From: Ramlibacter sp.
GTDB taxonomy: Bacteria; Pseudomonadota; Gammaproteobacteria; Burkholderiales; Burkholderiaceae_C
Assembly (NCBI GenBank): GCA_026785815.1
Contig: JAJAZH010000334.1
Coordinates: forward strand, 1-11,514
Direction: 5' to 3'
DNA length: 11,514 bases
In this document: positions 1 to 7,205 of the stretch, piece by piece
Numbering within the stretch: the stretch's first letter is position 1
Layout of the letters: every line of letters starts with the position of its first letter
Made by a program: the position numbers and the translations under genes
The notes under the pieces: generated by a model
Database searches by the model: none
The model's input: only the letters and a program-made list of their open reading frames with translations
What the model was told of the DNA's origin: nothing

Positions 1-451
1 GACCTGCCGGACGCGCGTCGCGCAGGGCGACCACCGAGGCAGCCAGCCGCGTCGCCGCACCCACGTCCAGACCCCCGTTGACCGAGAACAACGCGGCGAG
101 TAGCGGCGGCGGCGCCAGGTTCACATCGACCAGGCCGGAGAACGGCTGTACTTCGACTATCACCTCGACCCCGTCGTAGGGAACCTTGATCCGGGCCAAT
201 CGTTCGCGCCTCTGGCTTTGCTGGTTCAGCGTCTGCACCGCCACGTGGATGGCCCCCTGGCCGACGGCATCGGCTTGCAGCCGGATCCGCGCCGACACCG
301 CGCTGCGGATTTCCTCGCGCTGGGTCTGCACCAGCCCAGTGACGAGAATGCTCAGCGCGGCGACCACCCACAGGACCGCAATCAAGGCCACGCCGCGTTG
401 CGTGCCGCGCTCGGGACCTGCAGCTTCGCGTCTCGTTTCGCCTGGATTCAT
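1..451 (-). CDS. gspK: Type II secretion minor pseudopilin GspK (partial, C-terminal part off the left edge)
   Basis: The first 150 residues of the protein are visible. GspK caps the tip of the T2SS pseudopilus as part of the GspI-J-K complex in the periplasm. A 20-residue leader ends in Gly20, followed by a hydrophobic helix beginning VALIAVLWVV. Position +5 after the presumed prepilin-peptidase cut is Ala25 rather than the Glu found in the other pseudopilins; lack of Glu5 is typical of GspK. A later segment around residues 103-122 (PFSGLVDVNLAPPPLLAAL) matches the family's conserved 'G.vNlN.a....L..L' region. The ATG at 451 overlaps the gspJ stop codon as ATGA, so translation is probably coupled. 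It is the last visible gene of the gspEFGHIJK run. The identification is strong from motif and context; the C-terminal domain cannot be judged. Confidence 0.9.
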   Translation of the reverse strand, partial: MNPGETRREAAGPERGTQRGVALIAVLWVVAALSILVTGLVQTQREEIRSAVSARIRLQADAVGQGAIHVAVQTLNQQSQRRERLARIKVPYDGVEVIVEVQPFSGLVDVNLAPPPLLAALFSVNGGLDVGAATRLAASVVALRDARPAG

Positions 452-1116
452 TGAGGTCCCGTCACGAAGCCGCTGCCTCCGCCGCCCTGGTTTGCCGGCA
501 GCGGATGCACGGAAAACACCAGCGGCGGCCACTGCGATCCGGCTGCGGCCAGCTGCATCCGGACCCGCGGCGGCAGCGTCCGCGACTCCGTGGGCCAGGC
601 CGGCAGCCAGTTCAGTTCCATCCCCTCGCCGCCATAAGCGAGGACAAAACTGTCGACATTGCGCAGCAGGACCCGCGAGTCGCCCTGGCTCCAGTCGGGC
701 AGCACCTTCTGCTCCCAGCGCCATGGCTGGAATCGCAGCACCAGGCCCGTGCTGCCGTCGCTCACTGTCTCGACCTTGAGCCGGAAGAAGAAGCGCCCGC
801 CAGCGCCGAAACGCGGCGGCATCACTCCGATCCAGCTCACGCCGTCGCTTGCGCCCGAGAACAGAAGTCCCGTGCCCGGCGGCTCAATGCGCTGCGCCTC
901 GCTGCGGCCGAAGATTTCGCGCAGGAAAGACGCAGCAACCCGCATTTCGTCGGTTGCAGCCGTCCGGGTGTCGATCCGTTGCGCCGATGCGCCCATGCTC
1001 CGGATCGATGATCCCAACACCAGCATGACAAGCGACAGCAACGCCATCGCGACCACCACCTCCACCAGCGTGAAGCCCCGAGCGCGAGACAACGTCGATT
1101 TGGTCGTGGCCCTCAT
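448..1116 (-). CDS. gspJ: Type II secretion minor pseudopilin GspJ
   Basis: This is a 222-residue minor pseudopilin of the T2SS pseudopilus tip, inserted in the inner membrane and cleaved by the prepilin peptidase. The leader (residues 1-14) is basic and ends in Gly14; cleavage before Phe15 leaves FTLVEVVVAMALLSLVML, with the conserved Glu at +5 (Glu19). The rest is a beta-rich periplasmic domain of the usual GspJ length. The frame stays open upstream to 1287, but that would give 57 extra residues ahead of the leader and a long overlap with gspI. I chose the ATG at 1116 because it gives a standard leader and overlaps the gspI stop by one base (TGATG). The gene ends four bases into gspK. Assignment as J rather than another minor pseudopilin rests on length and on its place between I and K. 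Confidence 0.9.
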   Translation of the reverse strand: MRATTKSTLSRARGFTLVEVVVAMALLSLVMLVLGSSIRSMGASAQRIDTRTAATDEMRVAASFLREIFGRSEAQRIEPPGTGLLFSGASDGVSWIGVMPPRFGAGGRFFFRLKVETVSDGSTGLVLRFQPWRWEQKVLPDWSQGDSRVLLRNVDSFVLAYGGEGMELNWLPAWPTESRTLPPRVRMQLAAAGSQWPPLVFSVHPLPANQGGGGSGFVTGPQ

Positions 1117-1526
1117 CACCGGACCGCTCCCGGTATGGCGCGTTGCTGAGGCAGCAAGGTATGCAATTCGAGCAGGCGCGGACCTCGCCCGCTGCCCCAG
1201 GAAACCACCACGCGGACTTCGTGCAGGCGCGGAACCCCGGGATCGTTCGCGGTGGCCGTCGGATAAGGTGCGCTGCTGACCCGCCAATCCATCTCGGCGG
1301 CGCGGCCGCTTTCGTTCCAGCCGGCTTCAGGCACCGCATCCCTGGTTTCAATGATCGACTGGGCCAGCAGGTTCGCACGCTGGTCCAGATCGAGGTCGCC
1401 CACACCACGCAGCGCGCCGGTGCTGGCCTGGTACAACAACCCGAGCGACATGCTCATGATCGACAGCGCGACCAGCAGCTCCAGCAAGGAGAAGCCGCGC
1501 ACGGATTGACGGACCGTGGAGCTCAT
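1116..1526 (-). CDS. gspI: Type II secretion minor pseudopilin GspI
   Basis: This is a 136-residue minor pseudopilin that, in characterised systems, nucleates the GspI-J-K tip complex. The leader is 11 residues (MSSTVRQSVRG), followed by FSLLELLVALSIMSMSLGLL; Glu16 is the conserved +5 Glu. After the helix, the 'LLAQSIIETRD' stretch (residues 53-63) resembles the 'A..lA.s.le..r' region typical of GspI. The start codon overlaps the stop of gspH (ATGA, 1523-1526) and the stop overlaps the start of gspJ (TGATG), indicating coupled translation. Length and order fit GspI well. Confidence 0.9.
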   Translation of the reverse strand: MSSTVRQSVRGFSLLELLVALSIMSMSLGLLYQASTGALRGVGDLDLDQRANLLAQSIIETRDAVPEAGWNESGRAAEMDWRVSSAPYPTATANDPGVPRLHEVRVVVSWGSGRGPRLLELHTLLPQQRAIPGAVR

Positions 1527-2044
1527 GAGCCGAGTGCGGACTGGGTGATCGCGCCGGACAGCCAGTCCACCGTGATCCGCGTCCCGGCGCCACTGGGCCG
1601 AACCAGCTCGACGCTGCCGCCGGTAGCGCCCCCTTGCGGGTGAAACCGGATCGACACTTTTTGCTGGGCCGACAGCTCGACCTGAGCGGAGGTAAATCGG
1701 ACCTGGAGCGTCTCGGGCAAAGAACTTGTCGGGCGGCCGTCCACGCCGAACTGCCGGGCGGGGAGATCGATCGAGAAACGCGCATCGCGGCCTTGCGCCA
1801 GCGCCAGCTGCCGGGCCGAACGCAAGTCGGCAAGAACGCGGCGGAGCGTGTCGCGGTACTGCATCGACTCGCGCATGCGTTCAAACGAGGGGGGAACCAG
1901 CGCCACGACCAACGCCAGCAGCGCCATGACAACCAGCAGTTCGATCAGCGTGAAGCCGCGCAAGCCGCGGGCGCGGATGGATCCCGCGTGGCTACTGTTT
2001 GTTGCGGATGTCGCCGTTTTCACCCTCACCGCCTGGCGTGCCAT
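1523..2044 (-). CDS. gspH: Type II secretion minor pseudopilin GspH
   Basis: This is a minor pseudopilin of up to 173 residues, linking the tip complex to the GspG shaft in known systems. The leader ends RGLRG30, with cleavage before FTLIELLVVMALLALVVALV; Glu34 is the +5 Glu. The C-terminal beta domain includes 'ARFSIDLPARQFGVDGR' (about residues 87-103), in keeping with GspH. Start choice is uncertain. The ATG at 2044 has an AGGGG-type ribosome site three to four bases upstream, but it makes the gene overlap gspG by 53 bp and gives a long 30-residue leader. GTG codons at 2029 and 2023 are alternatives. There is no ATG or GTG after the gspG stop and before the leader's end, so some overlap with gspG is hard to avoid. 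Confidence 0.87.
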   Translation of the reverse strand: MARQAVRVKTATSATNSSHAGSIRARGLRGFTLIELLVVMALLALVVALVPPSFERMRESMQYRDTLRRVLADLRSARQLALAQGRDARFSIDLPARQFGVDGRPTSSLPETLQVRFTSAQVELSAQQKVSIRFHPQGGATGGSVELVRPSGAGTRITVDWLSGAITQSALGS

Positions 2045-2444
2045 CCGCCCCTAGAGACAGGATTTCGAAAGAACCGCCGGGGCCGGGCTTGTAGACGTAG
2101 GGGTGCGACCAGGGGTCGAGCGGAACGCCGCCCTTGAGATAGGGACCGGACCATGCCGTCGCAGTCGCCGGCTTTTTCACCAGCGCCTCCAACCCTTCCT
2201 CGCTGGAGGGGTAACGACCGATGTCGAGCTTGAACAATTCGAGCGTCTTTTCGAGGTCGGCGATCTGCACTGCCGCTGTCTTGGACTTGGCGCCACCCAA
2301 CTGGCCCAGCACCTTGGGTCCGACGATGCCGGCGAGCAGGGCCAGGATGGCGAGCACCACGAGCAGTTCGACAAGCGTGAAGCCCGAAAGGCGATTGTTA
2401 TTGCGCACTGCGCGAAACGGAAGAAAACCGGGAGCCATGATCAT
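1992..2444 (-). CDS. gspG: Type II secretion major pseudopilin GspG
   Basis: This is the main subunit of the T2SS pseudopilus. The mature N-terminus FTLVELLVVLAILALLAGIV follows Gly21, with Glu26 at +5. The globular domain carries the signature of the major pseudopilin: 'DIGRYPSSEEGLEAL', then 'GPYLKGGVPLDPWSHPYVY', then 'GADGTPGGEGENGDI' at the C-terminus. The last is the acidic loop that binds calcium in characterised GspG proteins. The start is ambiguous: ATG at 2444 (used here, 150 residues), ATG at 2438, ATG at 2468 (would overlap gspF), or a GTG at 2408 that would give a more usual nine-residue leader. None has a clear ribosome site. The gene begins about 7 bp after the gspF stop and ends with TAG inside the 5' end of gspH. 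Confidence 0.95.
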   Translation of the reverse strand: MIMAPGFLPFRAVRNNNRLSGFTLVELLVVLAILALLAGIVGPKVLGQLGGAKSKTAAVQIADLEKTLELFKLDIGRYPSSEEGLEALVKKPATATAWSGPYLKGGVPLDPWSHPYVYKPGPGGSFEILSLGADGTPGGEGENGDIRNKQ

Positions 2445-2451
2445 CGCAAAA

Positions 2452-3693
2452 TCATACCGCGAGATCATTGATCGCCAGAATGCCGAGCAGGATCGAAACG
2501 ATGATCGTGGCGATCAACCCACCGAGCAGCAGGATCAGCGCCGGCTCGAGCAAGGTGAGCAGGCGCCGCACTCCGGTCTCGACCCGTCGGTCCAGCAGCT
2601 GGGCCACCTCCAGCAGCATGGGGCCGAGTTTTCCCGTCTCCTCGCCAACCCGCACCAGGTTCACCGCCAGCGGCTCGAACTGGCGCGTTTCCGCCAGCGT
2701 CTGCGCCAGCCGGCCCCCACCCTTGATCGACGGGGCCATTCCGGTGAGCGCCTGCCTGACAGGCGGACTGGTCACGGTAGAAATCGCAATGTCCAGCGCG
2801 CTCAGCAGCGAGACGCCTCCACTGACCAGTGTTCCCATGGTGCGGGCAAAAACTGTCAACTGGAAATCGAGCAACAGCTTGCCGACGAGGGGCAGCCTGA
2901 GCATCCGCGTCTGCAGCCTGGCATGACCGGCCGGCGTGCGCGCCCAGCGTCGTCCGGCCCATCCGGCAATGACGACCAGCAGGCCGATCAGCAAACCCCA
3001 GTCGCGGAAAACATGACTCAGCATCAGCACCACGCGCGTGGCAAACGGAATCGCATCTCCGAGGTCGACGAAAAGCTTCTCGAACTGCGGCACGACGAAT
3101 CCGATCATGCCGATCACCGAGATCACCGAAACGCCCAGCAGGATCAAGGGATAGGTCGATGCGGCGACAACGTTCTCGCGCATGGCGGCGATCCGCTCCA
3201 TGTGCGCCACCAGCCGCTCCAGCACCACTGCGAGCTGCCCGCCAGCCTCGCCAGCGCGGACCATGCTGACGTAGAACTCGCTGAAGTACGCATCGTGCCG
3301 GGCCAGCGCGCGACTGAGCGCAGCCCCGCCCTTCACGTCGTCCAGCACCTCCTGCAATAGAGTCCGCAATGCCGGCTTGTGGCCCATCTCGAGCAACAGA
3401 CGCAACGCATAGGCCAGCGGCAAGCCAGCCCGCAGCATGATGCTCAGTTCGGTGGTGACGCTCAGGACGTCCTTGCTGCTGATCGATGCTTTCTTGCCGA
3501 TCGACAGCGACAGGAAGGACTTTCCGGGCGTGCCCCCCGGGACTGCCAGCGAACTGCCGGCGGCTTCGATCGAGATCGGGACCAGACCGCGGGAACGCAA
3601 CTGCGATGCCGCCTGGGGCGCATTGGCGGCATCGAGCCGGCCATTCTGGGTGCGGCCCGAGGGCTCGATCGCGCGCCAGATGAACTCAGCCAT
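2452..3693 (-). CDS. gspF: Type II secretion inner-membrane platform protein GspF
   Basis: This 413-residue polytopic inner-membrane protein is the platform on which GspE acts to assemble the pseudopilus. It starts with the family's typical opening (MAEFIWRAIEPSGRTQNG, with 'LRSRGLVPISIE' near residues 32-43). Two homologous T2SSF cytoplasmic domains follow, about residues 75-180 and 278-385; both contain an 'R.GE..G.L...L' motif (RAGEAGGQL at 146-154, RVGEETGKL at 348-356). Three hydrophobic segments lie near 182-202, 231-247 and 383-405, as expected for GspF. The ATG at 3693 overlaps the end of gspE by 8 bp. Length is normal and I see no damage. Confidence 0.96.
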   Translation of the reverse strand: MAEFIWRAIEPSGRTQNGRLDAANAPQAASQLRSRGLVPISIEAAGSSLAVPGGTPGKSFLSLSIGKKASISSKDVLSVTTELSIMLRAGLPLAYALRLLLEMGHKPALRTLLQEVLDDVKGGAALSRALARHDAYFSEFYVSMVRAGEAGGQLAVVLERLVAHMERIAAMRENVVAASTYPLILLGVSVISVIGMIGFVVPQFEKLFVDLGDAIPFATRVVLMLSHVFRDWGLLIGLLVVIAGWAGRRWARTPAGHARLQTRMLRLPLVGKLLLDFQLTVFARTMGTLVSGGVSLLSALDIAISTVTSPPVRQALTGMAPSIKGGGRLAQTLAETRQFEPLAVNLVRVGEETGKLGPMLLEVAQLLDRRVETGVRRLLTLLEPALILLLGGLIATIIVSILLGILAINDLAV

Positions 3694-5404
3694 TGTCCTC
3701 GCTCTCGGTCGCGCGCAAGACCTCTTCGTAAGTTGTCAGGCCCTGGCTGACCTTGCGCAAACCGTCTTCATACAGAGTGACCATGCCAGAGCTCACGGCC
3801 AGCTCCTGCAGCACCGATCCGTCGCACCCCTCCAGGATTCCCTGGCGCATGGCGTCGTTGACCAGCATCAGTTCGAACAGGCCGGCGCGACCCTTGTAGC
3901 CCGTGTTGCGACACGCGGCGCAACCGCGCGGCCGAAACAGCGGCGCGCCCTGCGGCAGGAAGCGGTCCAGTCCGGTGGAGCGCAGCATCCCCGCGTCGGG
4001 AACCTGCGCTTCCTTGCACTCGTTGCAAAGCGTTCGAACCAGCCGCTGGGCCACCACACCGATCACCGTGGAAGTAATGAGATACCGCTCGACACCCATG
4101 TCGCGCATCCGGATCACCGCGCTGGCCGCCGTATTCGTGTGCAACGTGGACAGCACCAGGTGCCCGGTCAATGCGGCCTGGACTGCGATCTGCGCGGTCT
4201 CGCCGTCGCGCATTTCGCCGATCATGATGATGTCCGGGTCCTGCCGCAGGATGGACCGCAGCGCAGAGGCGAAAGTCAGGCCGATCTGGGGATGGACCTG
4301 CATCTGCGCGATTCCGGCAAACTGGTATTCGACCGGATCCTCGACCGTGATGATTTTCTGTACCGACGAATCGAGCTCCGCCAGCCCGGCGTAAAGCGTC
4401 GTGGTCTTACCGGCGCCGGTCGGTCCGGTCACCAGGAAAATGCCGTGCGGTCGCGCCAGCAGCGAGCGGAATGCACTGAGGGTGATGCTGTCCATCGCCA
4501 TTTCCTCCAGGCTCAGGCGCACGCTGGCCCGGTCGAGCACACGCATCACGACACTTTCACCGTGAACGGTCGGAACGGTGGAAATGCGCAGGTCGAGCTC
4601 GCGGCCCTTGACGCGGGTGCGGATGCGGCCGTCCTGCGGCAGCCGACGTTCGGCAATGTCGATGTGGGCCAGCAACTTGATCCGCGACACCACCGCAGCG
4701 CCCTGCTTCACTGGAAGCAGGTCGGCTTCCTGCAGCACGCCGTCGATCCGGTAGCGGACGTGCAGCCCGTTCTCGAATGGCTCCAGATGAATGTCGGAAG
4801 CCCGCACATCGGTCACTCGTCCGACGATCGTGTTGACCAGCCTGATCACTGGCGCCTCGCTGGCCAGGTCTTTCAGATGCTCGACGAAGTCGCCGGAATC
4901 GACGTCTTCCTGACCTCCGGCCGAATCCAGGCCGCCGTCGGCATCGCGCTGCGCGAAAGCCTTGTCGATGTCGCTGGCCATGCCCAGAAAGGGCCGGATC
5001 TCCAGGCCGGTGGCGAGGCGCAACGCCTTGAGAACGAAGCGGTCCTGCGGATCGGCCATGACCACATCGAGCCAATCGGCCTCCCTCGCGATCGGCAGCA
5101 CCCGGTGCGAGCGAAGAAAGGGCAGCTGCAAGCCCTCGACGTCCGGCGACGTTGCCGGAAAGTTGTCCGCCGTGACGAACGTCAGGCCCAGCAGGACCGA
5201 CCGCGCTTGGGTCACGTCGACTTCCGACACCAGTCCGAGTTGGACCAGGACTTCGGACAGTCGACCCCGAAGTTCGTCCCCGGCGGCGATGGCTCGTTCC
5301 AGGTCGCGGGCGCTGAGTTTACCGGTCTGCACAAGCAGGTTGCCGATGCCCAGCTCCGACTCGTCGACGACGAAGATTTCGGCAGTGGAAGCGCTTGTCA
5401 CCAT
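3686..5404 (-). CDS. gspE: Type II secretion assembly ATPase GspE
   Basis: This is a 572-residue cytoplasmic secretion ATPase that powers pseudopilus assembly. The catalytic domain is complete: Walker A GPTGAGKTT (327-335), acidic box ITVEDPVEYQ (352-361), Walker B with DPDIIMIGE and Glu397, and His box GHLVLSTLHTN (414-424). A zinc-type four-cysteine element is present: CxxC at 460/463 and CxxC at 495/498. The N-terminal part (about 17-71) contains two copies of a 24-residue MshEN-like motif separated by five residues. The frame is open upstream to 5560, but the ATG at 5404 gives the usual GspE start, and upstream codons would run into the acyltransferase gene. The gene begins 44 bp after that gene and overlaps gspF by 8 bp. 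The related PilB and MshE ATPases are less likely given the gspFGHIJK context. Confidence 0.96.
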   Translation of the reverse strand: MVTSASTAEIFVVDESELGIGNLLVQTGKLSARDLERAIAAGDELRGRLSEVLVQLGLVSEVDVTQARSVLLGLTFVTADNFPATSPDVEGLQLPFLRSHRVLPIAREADWLDVVMADPQDRFVLKALRLATGLEIRPFLGMASDIDKAFAQRDADGGLDSAGGQEDVDSGDFVEHLKDLASEAPVIRLVNTIVGRVTDVRASDIHLEPFENGLHVRYRIDGVLQEADLLPVKQGAAVVSRIKLLAHIDIAERRLPQDGRIRTRVKGRELDLRISTVPTVHGESVVMRVLDRASVRLSLEEMAMDSITLSAFRSLLARPHGIFLVTGPTGAGKTTTLYAGLAELDSSVQKIITVEDPVEYQFAGIAQMQVHPQIGLTFASALRSILRQDPDIIMIGEMRDGETAQIAVQAALTGHLVLSTLHTNTAASAVIRMRDMGVERYLITSTVIGVVAQRLVRTLCNECKEAQVPDAGMLRSTGLDRFLPQGAPLFRPRGCAACRNTGYKGRAGLFELMLVNDAMRQGILEGCDGSVLQELAVSSGMVTLYEDGLRKVSQGLTTYEEVLRATESEDNG

Positions 5405-5448
5405 GGGCAAAATTGTCTCACACGCCCATCGAACGACATGCCAGCGGT
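5405..5448 (-). other. Short gap between acyltransferase and gspE
   Basis: This is a 44 bp gap between the acyltransferase stop and the gspE start, both on the minus strand. I see no clear Shine-Dalgarno sequence before gspE and no terminator hairpin, so read-through transcription is plausible. A GACAAT hexamer ends seven bases before the gspE ATG but has no matching -35. Confidence 0.4.
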
Positions 5449-6519
5449 TCAGGCCAGCAGGTAAGGCTTCCTGAGCCGGATGAATGGGGCCTCGACGAAG
5501 CGGAAGCTGAGGTAGCACAGCGGCAGCATGCAGATGAAAGCGGCCACGGCCCACAGGCACGCCACATAAAAGTTGGACAAGTCGGCAATGCGCTCGTTCA
5601 CGAATCGCGCGGCTGCGAAGACGAAGAAGAAGTGCAGCAGGTACATCGAATAGGAATAGTCACCGATCCGGCCCAGCACCCTAGAAACGCCGCCAGTGCT
5701 GAAGTTGAACGAGGTTTCGTACCACGCAATGCCCAGGCCAAATGCAAGTCCTTCGATGGTCGGCAGGACAATCCACAGCGCGCTGGGCGACGGGTACGAG
5801 GGATTCTGGAAGAAGCCGCCGCGCAGATCGAATTGCCAGTAGAACAGCGAGAACGCGGCGAACGCCAGCAGGGCCAGTCCATGGCGGCCGGCAGCCAGGG
5901 ACCGGAAGTGATAAGCCACCATTCCCAGTGCGAACTGGTCGATCCGGCCGATCAGCGTCCAGTACGCGTATGTCTGGACCTCGCCGGTGTTCCAGTGAAT
6001 CAAGGCGCGGGCTGCAATGGCAACCAGAACCACTGACACCGGTAACAGCCGGGAGCGGCGCAGCATCCACAGCAGCGCCGGGAGGATCGCGTAGTAATGG
6101 AATTCGACCGCGATCGACCAGCCACCGTTTGGCAGCGTCGGCAGGTACAGCCCTTTCGCCAGGAGGCGGGCATAGTCCCACAGGTTCTCTCCGGCAATGA
6201 ATTTGCCGACACCGACGATCCCAATGACCAGCAGCAGCAGCGGCAACAGCCGCACGATCCGATTCCACAGGAACAACCGGTAACTGATCCTGCGTCCCTC
6301 GAGCAGCTTGGCGAACAGGTAGCCGCTGAGCGTCATGAACAGCGCAACGCCGGTATGACCCTCGTCCAGCAGGGCGAATGGTGGCAGCAGGGGCACGTAT
6401 TCGAACGGGATCGGATAGCCATCGAACGAATGCAGGAAGTGCCACGTGAACACGATCAAGGCTGCGAGGGCCCGGACGTGGTCGAGGGCAATGAAATGGG
6501 TGCCGGAAGAGGATTTCAT
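5449..6519 (-). CDS. Acyltransferase 3 family membrane protein (OafA/YrhL-like)
   Basis: This is a 356-residue inner-membrane O-acyltransferase of the acyltransferase-3 family, which usually acetylates or otherwise acylates sugars of surface polysaccharides, lipopolysaccharide or small glycosides. It shows the family's order of motifs: 'ALDHVRALAALIVFTWHF' near the N-terminus (the usual 'lD.lRa.Aal.V...H', with His27 the likely catalytic residue), 'GVALFMTLSGYLFAK' (57-71), the arginine motif WNRIVRLLP (85-93), and GGWSIAVEFHYYAILP (132-147). About ten hydrophobic segments follow one another, and the C-terminus has the 'FVEAPFIRL' version of the terminal 'E.PF' motif. No SGNH domain is fused, so this is the short form. 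The substrate cannot be read from the sequence. It is the likely first gene upstream of gspE, although a functional link to secretion is only inferred from position. Confidence 0.9.
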   Translation of the reverse strand: MKSSSGTHFIALDHVRALAALIVFTWHFLHSFDGYPIPFEYVPLLPPFALLDEGHTGVALFMTLSGYLFAKLLEGRRISYRLFLWNRIVRLLPLLLLVIGIVGVGKFIAGENLWDYARLLAKGLYLPTLPNGGWSIAVEFHYYAILPALLWMLRRSRLLPVSVVLVAIAARALIHWNTGEVQTYAYWTLIGRIDQFALGMVAYHFRSLAAGRHGLALLAFAAFSLFYWQFDLRGGFFQNPSYPSPSALWIVLPTIEGLAFGLGIAWYETSFNFSTGGVSRVLGRIGDYSYSMYLLHFFFVFAAARFVNERIADLSNFYVACLWAVAAFICMLPLCYLSFRFVEAPFIRLRKPYLLA

Positions 6520-6658
6520 TCAACGCGCTGGACGCGGGGCCGAGGAACACCCATTCTCGCCAAATAGATCGACGCCCCTACAAACCGTCCGCACCCCGTT
6601 CTAGAGTGGGCTCGTCACCGCGGCGTCTTGCCCGCGCAGAACCAACCAAGGAATCCTC
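6520..6658. promoter_or_regulatory. Divergent intergenic region between acyltransferase and phasin
   Basis: This 139 bp region must hold the start signals for the leftward acyltransferase/T2SS block and the rightward phasin gene. On the plus strand a -10-like TAGAGT (6602-6607, followed by GGG) lies 17 bp after a poor -35 candidate TACAAA (6579-6584). On the minus strand a -10-like GAGAAT (6553-6558, followed by GGG) is the best candidate for the acyltransferase. No strong palindrome is seen here. Confidence 0.45.
6602..6607 (+). promoter_or_regulatory. Candidate -10 box for the phasin gene
   Basis: TAGAGT, four of six matches to TATAAT, lies 51 bp before the phasin start codon. The upstream TACAAA at 6579 has the right 17 bp spacing but matches the -35 consensus poorly. 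A similar 'TA-A--GG' element precedes several other genes in this window, which is the main support. Confidence 0.35.
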
Positions 6659-7159
6659 ATGGTCACCAAAGCGACTACCGGCTCGGAAAGTGCAACCCGC
6701 CAGGCCGCGGCCGATTTCTCCAGCACGGTCAAGGAGTCGGCGCAGCAGATCTGGCTGGCGGGCCTGGGGGCGTTTGCAAAGGCGCAGGAAGAGGGCAGCA
6801 AGGTGTTCGACACGTTGGTCAAGGAAGGGGTTTCGATCCAGCGCAAGACCCAGTCGTCCGCCGGCGAAAAGCTCTCTGAAGCGACCAGCAAGATGACGAG
6901 CATGGCCAGCGATCTGTCGTCGCGGGCGTCTGGGCAGTGGGACAAGCTCGAGACGATCTTCGAAGGGCGGGTCTCCAAGGCGCTCGGCACTCTGGGCGTT
7001 CCGGCAGCGAGCGACATCACGGCCCTGAACGCGAGGATCGACGAACTTCAGCGCAAGCTGTCCCGGCTCGAACCGAAGACGACTGCAGCCCGACGGGCAC
7101 CGGAGACGGCGGCCGGCAAGACAGCCGCCAAGCGCAAGCCGGCGCGCAAGACGTCCTAG
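6659..7159 (+). CDS. Phasin, PhaF/PhaI-type PHA granule-associated protein
   Basis: This 166-residue protein of the PhaF/PhaI phasin family coats intracellular polyhydroxyalkanoate granules. The family signature 'IWLAGLGAFAKAQEEGSKVF' spans residues 31-50. An amphipathic helical region follows, then a heptad-like coiled-coil segment at about 117-138 (DITALNARIDELQRKLSRLE), the oligomerisation zone in PhaF. The C-terminus (140-166) is short, rich in Lys, Arg and Ala, and resembles the histone-H1-like DNA-binding tail of PhaF, though much shorter. There is no signal peptide or membrane helix, as expected. AAGGA at 6648-6652 lies six bases before the ATG and fixes the start. It is the first plus-strand gene of the PHA/acyl-CoA block. 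Family membership is firm; the DNA-binding role of the tail is inferred. Confidence 0.93.
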   Translation: MVTKATTGSESATRQAAADFSSTVKESAQQIWLAGLGAFAKAQEEGSKVFDTLVKEGVSIQRKTQSSAGEKLSEATSKMTSMASDLSSRASGQWDKLETIFEGRVSKALGTLGVPAASDITALNARIDELQRKLSRLEPKTTAARRAPETAAGKTAAKRKPARKTS

Positions 7160-7166
7160 CTGTCCC

Positions 7167-7183
7167 GGGCTCAACGAGAGCCC
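7167..7183 (+). terminator. Possible terminator hairpin after the phasin gene
   Basis: A six-base stem GGGCTC/GAGCCC with a five-base loop (AACGA) begins seven bases after the phasin stop. It has no T-run after it on the plus strand (CAGCAAAAGCC follows), so if it terminates transcription it is not a standard intrinsic terminator. It could also simply stabilise the 3' end of the mRNA. Confidence 0.35.
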
Positions 7184-7205
7184 CAGCAAAAGCCGGTGAG
7201 ATCGA

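Noticed and set aside
1117..1287. A 57-residue N-terminal extension of GspJ
   Set aside because: It would place a long sequence before the prepilin leader and overlap most of the end of gspI. The ATG at 1116 gives a normal leader.
2221..3360. A 379-codon open frame on the plus strand across gspG and gspF
   Set aside because: It is antisense to two well-supported genes, low in hydrophobic content and rich in Gln, Arg and His, which is typical of a shadow frame.
1..5404. A type IV pilus or minor pilin locus instead of T2SS
   Set aside because: The order E-F-G-H-I-J-K, the calcium-loop C-terminus of GspG, and GspK lacking Glu at +5 all point to type II secretion.
5405..5417. A leaderless promoter for gspE (GACAAT seven bases before the ATG)
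   Set aside because: There is no -35 match at the right spacing, and a TGGCATG upstream does not complete a sigma-54 site because the -12 part is wrong.
3437..5464. A 675-codon open frame on the plus strand across gspE
   Set aside because: It lies antisense to gspE, which has all its catalytic motifs. Long antisense frames are expected from the third-position GC bias of GC-rich genes, and the translation shows no domain.
6578..7189. A 203-codon minus-strand frame opposite the phasin gene
   Set aside because: The plus-strand phasin has a ribosome site and a clear family signature; the opposite frame is Arg/Leu/Gly-rich shadow sequence.
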